Assembly (NCBI GenBank): GCA_022495005.1
Contig: JAGYXB010001020.1
Location: 1,116,001 to 1,180,000 of the forward strand
Length of the DNA stretch: 64,000 nucleotides
Origin: Rhyacophila brunnea
Lineage: Eukaryota > Arthropoda > Insecta > Trichoptera > Rhyacophilidae
Reading direction: 5' to 3'
In this document: positions 57,740 to 64,000 of the stretch, in pieces
Layout of the letters: each line of letters begins with the position of its first letter
How positions within the stretch are numbered: position 1 is the first letter of the stretch
Made by a program: the position numbers and the translations under genes
Notes under the pieces: model-generated
Database searches by the model: none
What the model was told of the DNA's origin: nothing
What the model saw: the letters and a program-made list of their open reading frames with translations, nothing else

Positions 57740-58730
57740 GATAGCAGCGGGAAGCGTCTGGCGTACATAGTCTAAGGAATAGACACGCTGGATCCAAACA
57801 CATGTTTGTGAAAAATTGTTTAGGTTTAGGAATCAGGTTATAGAAAGTATTGAGAATACTAGACGTGTTGAAAATAAATCTTGGTGAATATCTTCACCTT
57901 GGAAGTGAATAGAGGGAATCCACACAAAATTCAAAAACGTTTTTATTTGACCAAACAATTTTTGAAATACTTATTGGTTATAATTATTATTATGGTGAAG
58001 AAAAATAACTGATCTTTTTACAGGAACATGATTTCCATCAAATTTGCTAAACAATCTAATACACAAATGACATCCGTGAAGCTCTATTCACTTCCAAGGC
58101 GACGATATCAGGAAAACATGCATAATAAATAGTAAAAAGCATGCGTAGATTAGAAATGCTTTTTATTATCGCTCAAGTCCGACAATTCTAGGAATATATT
58201 CTGGAAGAATTGCCAAAGAAACCAAAATAACCACTAAATAAACTAACTATATATGGTATATAATTATATAAAAAAAGTTCCACTAGTTATTTTCATTAAA
58301 ACATTTTAGAATATAAATCATTGTTTACATTGTATAGCATTGTAAATTAATAATAATTATGAGATATCGTTATAAGCATAGAACACGAAAAATCTGAAAA
58401 CCATCGTGAAAATCCACGAAACAAGCATGGCATGCATAAACAGCTACAAAAGAAGTTGTTTATTCTAATGAAGTATATATAATAAGCAATATTATTGAAG
58501 TTAACCCACGAGCCATCACGTGGCCCTACATTGGTTGATGTGGAGCATCTAGTTCAGTTTTAGGCTGGGAATGCCCTAGGAAAAGATACCCAGGACTAAG
58601 GTTGCTACGCTCAAAGTGAGCTCTGACTGAGTTTAAAGAAGTTACTTTCTAATGCAAAGTTCCGGGGAGAGAAGAGCGCAAGGAAATTATTAAAATAAAA
58701 ATAATTCTATTGTATATATGAAAAAATAAT
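57740..58730. other. Noncoding filler inside the TTAA element
   Basis: AT-rich; a SINE-like scrap near 57775-57805 (GGATCCAAACACATG). No coding sequence recognised. Confidence 0.4.
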
Positions 58731-58734
58731 GAAG

Positions 58735-59095
58735 CTAATCATACGAACAGCAAAAATTACGTGTAGAGATCTTCACGCCCGCAGTAAGACGCCGCAAATT
58801 TTTAAATGCAGGATAATTGGCCTTAGTAGCAACCAAGTCGGACGGCCCGATGGGCCCAACAGCTAGTTGGACCGACCTGAGCATCTCCTCCCGTTCGGGA
58901 GCACATTCTAAGACATTCCCAGAGGATGTGGTTGGCATCCTGAATTACCCCTCCGCATGGACATGTCGGACGGTTTACAAGTCCAAGCTCAAAGAGCTTG
59001 CCAGCAAACCCACCGTGTCCAATCACAAATTGATCGGTGTGATGGTCAGGAGTCAGATATTTGAGATATTATCTCCAATCGCCATTTAATGTCTG
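58735..59095 (-). pseudogene. LINE C-terminal fragment (R1/I-like)
   Basis: Minus-strand frames read IGHGGFAGKLFELGL, then PTCPCGGVIQDANHILWEC, then after a shift REEMLRSVQLAVGP and DLVATKANYPAFKNL. GHG.F...L...GL...C.CG..QD..H.LWEC is the CCHC-containing C-terminal signature of R1/I-type retrotransposon proteins. Both frames are needed, so it is broken. The + strand frame at 58817 is its shadow. Confidence 0.75.
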
Positions 59096-59099
59096 GAAA

Positions 59100-59485
59100 A
59101 AATTAAAATGTGTGCCGGCCCTTGGTTGATTCATTCCACCGTCGCTGCCAGGTCTTCTATGCCGCGTCAAGCGTCAATAGACATATAGTCAGGTTACTTT
59201 TTCAGCAACATGCCGAGGAGGCGGGGCAAGGTGAAAGTCACCAACAACGGCCTCCTCACCTTTGAGGAGCTTCGTTGACGGACCGCTGACCTGTATGTGC
59301 AGGTCAAGTGGAAGAATACGGCCAGGACCGGAAGCGCGTCCGTTGAAGTTGATCAGGAGGCCTTTGTGATTTCTAAGAGCGCACTACGTAGTCTATCAGT
59401 TTTATGGATACGCGAAATTCCATGTTCAAATGTCAAGGAAAACTATGACATATTTATTGCGAGAATTATATCAGAAGTCAACATA
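59100..59485. other. GC-richer stretch of unknown origin
   Basis: At 59210-59370 the composition is clearly GC-richer than around it. On the + strand it reads MPRRRGKVKVTNNGLLTFEE, a stop, then DLYVQVKWKNTARTGSASVE. The open reading on both sides of a single TGA suggests a broken coding fragment, perhaps from a LINE 5' ORF. I do not recognise a domain. Confidence 0.35.
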
Positions 59486-59487
59486 AA

Positions 59488-60450
59488 TTACTTTTTTATT
59501 TTCTTCGCTTTAGTTTGCAAATTATTTAATATAAACTCAGGTTCACGAATTCTCATACCCCGTTGGATACGGCTATCAGCTAATTCTGGAAGAAGGCAAT
59601 CATTATAAAAACTTATCAAACGCGGTAGAACACGTGTCTCAAACTGTGGATCTGGCAAAAGTCGTATGATTTCGATTCCACTGTCGGCATATACAATTAA
59701 ATCACAGTATTCCTTCTTCGCAATGTACAACTGTCCCTGTATTTGAAACCAATAATTATGTGATTCTTTTAAGTGAAGTACCGAGTTCACAATAGTTAAA
59801 CATAATATATTGTTTTGTAATGCTGCCTCTAAAATTGGTTTGGAACCGATGGACGGAAGACATTTAACTTCTATCAACCCATTTTCCCCAATTAAACCGT
59901 CGGGGCTTGCTCCTAAAAATGGGAATTCCGTTTTTACAAAAAGACCACAAGGCATAACAGTGACTTTGTTTTTTGCTTCATATAAGGCAATAGCAGTGCG
60001 TTCATTCTTCCTGCCATACATTATATCCTTTGTCACAATATCACTTGGGAAAAGTATATTTTTAACAGTATTATGCCGTGGTGTCGTATTTCTCATTTTG
60101 AAAATATTCCCAAACTTAGATGCTGTCAAACGTTTATGCCTGGCATCAATCCACAAATAATTTTCACTTTGCCCTACTGTCGCCAACTGCAATTGCTTAC
60201 AATCTGTATCGCAAGAAACCCCAGCCTGTAAAGATTCCATAATTTCTTTCATTTTCTCCTGTAAGTCCAACTGTGGAATATCTGAATCGGCAGCATGCGG
60301 GCCATATTCACAGTCAGCTTGGTTGCTTACAGGGACAGTTGGTTTTTTATACCTGGAAGTGAAATCTAAACGTCTCGCCTTAAGACGATTTTGACGATTT
60401 AGCCGACTAATAACAACACTTTTAATTATTTGAAGTAATCTGCACGGCAC
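59488..60450 (-). pseudogene. YqaJ-type (lambda-exonuclease-like) nuclease domain of the TTAA element
   Basis: A 320-residue open frame. Residues 108-114 LTASKFG, 145-150 YGRKNE, 181-187 ASPDGLI, 193-197 IEVKC and 236-241 QIQGQL follow in the order of the PD-(D/E)XK core of YqaJ/lambda-exonuclease domains, with Glu150, Asp184, Glu194 and Lys196 as likely catalytic residues. The first residue is a GTG, not ATG, directly after an in-frame TGA, so this frame has no start of its own and was probably the C-terminal part of a larger protein. In phages such enzymes resect DNA for recombination; its job in transposition is unproven. Confidence 0.8.
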
Positions 60451-61391
60451 TCAGAGTGTTCGCCAAATACATGATTGGGTCCATTTTTCAAATCCAACTT
60501 TAACTGAGTGATATTGCCTTCGCATCGTTTTATAGCGTATCGTGCAGCACTTTTGAGACGTTTAATCTCCTTCCGCAATAAGCTTCGGCTTTTCGTATCG
60601 TATTTTACGTTATTAACCATCGTATAAAGTTTGCTATTGTAGCATTTGACCATGTGATTCGCGCATTCCATTTTTTTAATTTTATACCCAAACGGTGCTC
60701 TCTCACGCACCCTAGCAAATACACTTGAATCACCATCCCCTATTAAAAATTTTACCCATACTTGATGTTTGTCAAAAATATAATTTAGTCCCTCAACTAC
60801 AATGGTTTGCTCCATGCCTGTCGATGGTCCAGAAAAAGATATATTACACTCATGTTTCTTAGCTGGTTTTTTTTCATTGGCTGCGATGGTACAAATGTGG
60901 CAATATTTGTTCTTAACACCTAGGTAAAGAAGTTTTCCTGTTCGTTTTCCGATGATGCATGCCACTCCGGATTTGGCAGAAAAACTATGGCCATAACTCC
61001 TTCTTGACCAACCTCCGTCAACAATGACCGTTATATAGGGGTGTTTTTCATCAATTTCATTATTTTCTATAGCCAACTGTTTCTCGATCTCTATATCCTT
61101 CGACATTTGATCACACAAATGAGTTTTCCATGACTGGCTAACTTTTTTTTCATGCCTTTGGAACGTTCTCGAAGACATGAATGGAATTCCCACAATACCG
61201 CATAATTCCTGTGCCTGACTGTAACCAATCCCGATATTTAAAGATCCCCAAACAAATGATGTATTAATCGTAGACGTTTGGGGTTCAGTTAATACTGACG
61301 CTGTTTTCTCACAACACCTGCATTCAAAATGCAATGTTGACTTAATACCCGTATACCGTATATCGAATACGTTTTCAATTTTTTCGGCCAA
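60426..61391 (-). pseudogene. Mutator/Kolobok-like DDE transposase region
   Basis: A 321-residue frame with GYSQAQELCGIVGIPFMSSR (56-75), the first acidic motif VIVDGGWSRRSYGHSF (122-137), CHIC (164-167) and HEC (180-182) as a probable metal-binding insertion, FLIGDGDSSVFARV (205-218) and ECANH (232-236). This set is that of the animal transposase domain called Mutator-like in Pfam and found in many TTAA (Kolobok-like) elements. It stops after VFGEHSECRADYF; relatives continue from there, and the YqaJ frame overlaps by 25 bp in another phase, so a segment or a frame has been lost. Confidence 0.75.
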
Positions 61392-61582
61392 CAGCTCTGA
61401 ATGTCTTCACAACTATCAAGTCTCACACAATAATTGTGCTCATCTGTCAATACTGGAAGATTGTCTGGGTCATCCGAGATGGATACATCACTATTTATCA
61501 CCGGAATTGGTTCACAAGCAACGGCTGTGTTGGATGATACTAACTTCCGTTTCCTAAAGTATTCATCACGACTTTCCATCAA
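61380..61582 (-). pseudogene. N-terminal piece of the TTAA-element transposase
   Basis: The frame starts MMESRDEYFRKRKLVSS, passes through an acidic linker and reaches RLDSCEDIQSC. There it leaves the coding frame, which resumes as LAEKIENVFDIRYTG at about 61391. A one-base shift near 61390 would join them. No THAP or BED finger is visible in this piece. Confidence 0.6.
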
Positions 61583-61589
61583 TATTTTG

Positions 61590-62999
61590 GTAGTTTAAGA
61601 TAGTTTTGTATTTTTTCTAGTGTAGGACTTATATTTTTTAACACTTACACATGGCACATCCATAATTATTAATAAAATATAGGTACTAGATCAATATGTA
61701 ACAAAGATTTATATTCACTTATCACACACCTCTGGTATTCACTATTTAATTAAACTACACTGAATGTGTGATGTAATTTAAACACTCACAATATAATTTA
61801 TCACAACAATATCACGTAATTTGCACTGAGTAACATAAATTATATAAAAATGCATAAAACATAAAGAATAACAACACGCCAAACGTCAGTAGCTACAACA
61901 TAACCTAATAAAATAATTTTGGTTGCAGAAAATCATACAATGTGTGATTTCTTCACCAAAAATCAATCAATAATCACACGACCTACTTAGTAATGAAAAT
62001 GTTACTGATTAGTTAATTAATTTATAATTAATTATAATTATTACAATTAATTAATAAAAAGATAAAATTGATTGGCGGTTGCCTAAGCGCGCGGTGATTA
62101 TTGATGGTGCTGCCATAATATGTCAAAATGCGAGATTTGTTTATTTTTATCATAAATAATGGTAAAAAACAGTTGTAATTTAAGCAAATACTAATTGAAA
62201 ATAATTTTCAGTATCAAATTTTGAATATAGGCAGGTTCCTACGTATATTAAGTAAATATTGTAATTTTAATTTGTTAAGTTATTTTTATTCATATGGCAA
62301 TTTCGCATAGAAGTTCAACACAAACTGATTTTTGCCAAGATTCAGAGAAAAATAATGTTATTTTGTCTTGTCTATGTGTGAGTTTCATTTTCAACGTCAT
62401 GTTATGGTTGTGTGTGTATTTTGTATGAAGAAATTTTGTTTCCAAATAATTCCACGACGGCAGCACTATACGGCCAAGCGTCGGCTTAGTGTTGTCAGCA
62501 TGTTGCCAATTCGAGCAATTATTATGGTTTCGATTTCTATCGATTCGTTAATATACAAAAATACAAGATTAAATTTAAATAACTGCCGTAAAAATTAATA
62601 AATAATATTTTTAATAGAAACGCTAAGCGTTATTCGCGATAAATTGCGTGTAAGCCGAGATATTTCGATTTTAATTGCGTGCTTTCTAACCTCTAAATCG
62701 ATGTTTTTAAATTTGAAAAAAAAGATATAAGGATATAATAAATTCCAATTTACGTTTAGCGTTTCGCTAGGTAATAGATTTAGGTATATTTTTATCGTAA
62801 TTTTGATAATAAATCTTATGTCATTCATTCTTACCACCCGATAGAAATGTACCGAATTTGACACGTATTTTTGGTATATAGAACTCCACGATACATCTTA
62901 ATTTTTTATTTTATTTTTCTCATTACTTTTGAATATATATCTACCGATTAATAAACTTTTCTAGCTATTTTTCGATAACAACTTTACCTAGAGACATCA
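61590..62999. other. 5' noncoding part of the TTAA element
   Basis: AT-rich, with no gene recognised. At about 62000-62065 there are repeats of AATTAATTA type. The frames at 62368-62598 and 62595-62864 show no motif. It would contain the promoter of the transposase. Confidence 0.4.
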
Positions 63000-63005
63000 C
63001 CTTAA

Positions 63006-63170
63006 GGGCATTGTAAACTTTGGAGATCTCTTCACGACGATGCAATTCTCTTAAATCAGTGTCACACTGCAGATCAATAATCTCAAGTTGTAGCTCTGTC
63101 GGTACACTATCAATATCTATTGAAAATGGATCGCGTACTATTGCTATACAAATTTTAATCTATGTCAATA
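63006..63170 (-). pseudogene. hAT transposase, part upstream of the insertion
   Basis: The minus-strand frame reads RDPFSIDIDSV, then PTELQLEIIDLQCDTDLREL, then SKVYNAL up to the TTAA border. P..LQ.E.IDLQCD..L is a strong signature of GTF2IRD2/EPM2AIP1-like hAT transposases. In relatives the CEQTFS segment follows within about 30 residues; here it is found 6.7 kb away at 56100-56285. Confidence 0.8.
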
Positions 63171-63281
63171 TTTTTTTTTAAAAATTATAAAAAAGTTATT
63201 CGTAATCAGAAGTACAATTAATGATGGCAGGCCGCAAAAAAATACCTGGCGGGCTGCAGTTTGCCACCGTCTGGTTTAATG

Positions 63282-63660
63282 CCATAATTTTAGATATTTT
63301 ATAGATACAGGCGGCGCTCGACATTTTAACGTTCTACTTTCGCACAATTTGCTAATTCGTACATTTCTTAAAATTTGGATTTTTGTTGATAATGCAAAAA
63401 CTGTGCGCTTCCATGCAGTCGCTCCTCTCTCCTCCGCTCCCTGTCACCTTCTAAAATACATAAAAAGGGTAGTATTCAACTATCTCTTGACATGTTTATA
63501 AAGAAAACACCTGATTGCTATTATGCCTCGTTAACTTTATTATACACATTAATAAATAAATATTTTAAATTACACTTTTTGATGTTTTTTTTTTACCAAT
63601 TACGTCCGAAAGTCAAGGGCCGCTTGTAAATGAATATTTTTTGACTATTATCTATTACGG
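63282..63660. other. Intergenic, nothing recognised
   Basis: AT-rich, with a short C-rich patch (CTCCTCTCTCCTCCGCTCCC at 63420-63440). No gene recognised. Confidence 0.45.
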
Positions 63661-63667
63661 CTCGGAT

Positions 63668-63790
63668 TAGGCAGGGTTTAATTGAATTTTAAAAACTAAC
63701 GTTTGACTGACAAAGTTTAGTGTGCTATTTATATCGGATCTTAATAGCCTACCTCCACCACGAGCTTCCTCCACTGCCTTAACCTCGGGG
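63668..63790. repeat. Copy of the GCAGGGTTTAATTGAA repeat
   Basis: TTAGGCAGGGTTTAATTGAA, TTTTAAAAACTAAC, GACTGACAAAGTTTAGTGTG and CCTACCTCCACCACGAGC match the copies at 50214-50913 and 31555-31745. It lies about 120 bp before the SDHA exon, in its presumed intron. Confidence 0.65.
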
Positions 63791-63906
63791 ATGTGTATCT
63801 CTTTGGATACTTCCGACCCTCATTTTCCGTTATGGTTTATTATAGATGTTGGTTATCCCCTAGTTAAGTTGATTTGAAAAATTTAATGATTTATTATTGA
63901 CCGTAG

Positions 63907-64000
63907 GTGGTGGAGCACAAGAATGGCAGCGATAGCATAGTTGGGGGGCTGTACGCTTGCGGCGAGGCCGCCTGCACCTCCGTCCACGGAGCCAACAGAC
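63907..64000 (+). CDS. SdhA: Succinate dehydrogenase flavoprotein subunit, one exon (partial)
   Basis: After the acceptor TATTGACCGTAG the frame reads [20 protein letters not shown] and then [28 protein letters not shown] is a near-invariant segment of SDHA, in the FAD-binding domain close to the active site and covalent flavin region. SDHA oxidises succinate to fumarate in mitochondrial complex II and passes electrons to the iron-sulphur subunit. The exon starts in phase 0 where relatives read NYKGQV|, and is cut by the window end after 94 bases. No upstream SDHA exon was recognised in the preceding 18 kb. Confidence 0.85.
   Translation, partial: MVEHKNGSDSIVGGLYACGEAACTSVHGANR

Larger units (their letters stand above)
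56290..63001 (-). mobile_element. TTAA-flanked transposon with DDE transposase and YqaJ exonuclease (6.7 kb)
   Basis: TTAA lies at 56286-56289 and 63002-63005. The ends are GGCGATGTCTTTGG and, inverted, GGTGATGTCTCTAGG. Removing the element and one TTAA rejoins the hAT transposase frame, which fixes both borders. It carries, on the minus strand, a Mutator-like/Kolobok-like transposase region (60426-61582) and a YqaJ domain (59488-60450). TTAA duplication is known for piggyBac and Kolobok; the protein is not piggyBac, so Kolobok-like is the best guess. Its 3' third holds older fragments (57295-57735 and 58735-59095). Confidence 0.8.
55988..63273 (-). mobile_element. Large hAT transposon with nested insertions (7.3 kb)
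   Basis: The 8-bp duplication GTTTAATG is perfect at both outer sides (55980-55987 and 63274-63281). The ends are CAGGGGGGGGCAAACTTTTT and, inverted, CAGACGGTGGCAAACTGCAG. On the minus strand it carries a GTF2IRD2/EPM2AIP1-like hAT transposase cut in two by the TTAA element at 56290-63001. Without that insertion the element is only about 570 bp, so it was itself internally deleted. Confidence 0.82.

Noticed and set aside
58817..59089. 90-aa plus-strand frame
   Set aside because: Exact antisense of the LINE C-terminal fragment whose minus-strand motifs are convincing.
59810..60160. 116-aa plus-strand frame
   Set aside because: Shadow of the YqaJ domain frame on the minus strand.

Overview
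The window is eukaryotic and almost certainly insect nuclear DNA. It is AT-rich, its genes are split by long introns with GT/AG splice sites, and transposable elements fill most of the rest. Two host genes are visible. (1) A Sidestep-family (Ig/FN3, single-pass membrane) cell-surface receptor lies on the + strand, in eleven exons from 12923 to about 45693; its 5' exons (signal peptide, Ig1, Ig2) are outside or not recognised. (2) One exon of the succinate dehydrogenase flavoprotein subunit lies at 63907-64000 on the + strand and is cut by the window end. The insect order is not resolved; the repeat content would suit Lepidoptera or Hemiptera.

Layout. 1-12.9 kb: no recognised coding sequence, but a series of small elements: an 18-bp tandem array split by a hAT-type MITE, tRNA-derived SINEs, a head-to-head pair of TTAA-flanked MITEs, and a 1.36-kb near-perfect foldback just upstream of the first side-like exon. 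12.9-45.8 kb: the side-like gene. Its introns hold SINEs, several MITEs with exact target-site duplications, LINE 3' fragments, a GC-rich 3.0-kb non-autonomous LTR retrotransposon with almost identical LTRs, and two adjacent hAT elements. 45.8-50.9 kb: intergenic repeats, including a pogo-like element and a hAT element carrying a TTAA MITE. 50.9-55.2 kb: a complete but frameshifted piggyBac with a mariner inserted in it. 56.0-63.3 kb: a 7.3-kb hAT whose transposase gene is interrupted by a 6.7-kb TTAA-flanked transposon. That transposon encodes a Mutator/Kolobok-like DDE transposase domain and a YqaJ-type exonuclease domain, and older LINE, hAT and MITE fragments lie inside it.

The host genes do not form a pathway together. 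The main interest is the stacking order of the mobile elements, which can be read from target-site duplications: TTAA for piggyBac and for the YqaJ element, 8 bp for the hATs, TA for mariner and pogo types, and 4 bp for the LTR element. The TTAA MITEs share the terminal sequence GGTGAT with the YqaJ element, which points to a possible autonomous/non-autonomous partnership.

Limits: all calls are by eye, without alignment or database search. Exon calls rest on Ig/FN3 motifs, consistent splice phases and open frames. Element ends rest on visible inverted repeats and duplications.
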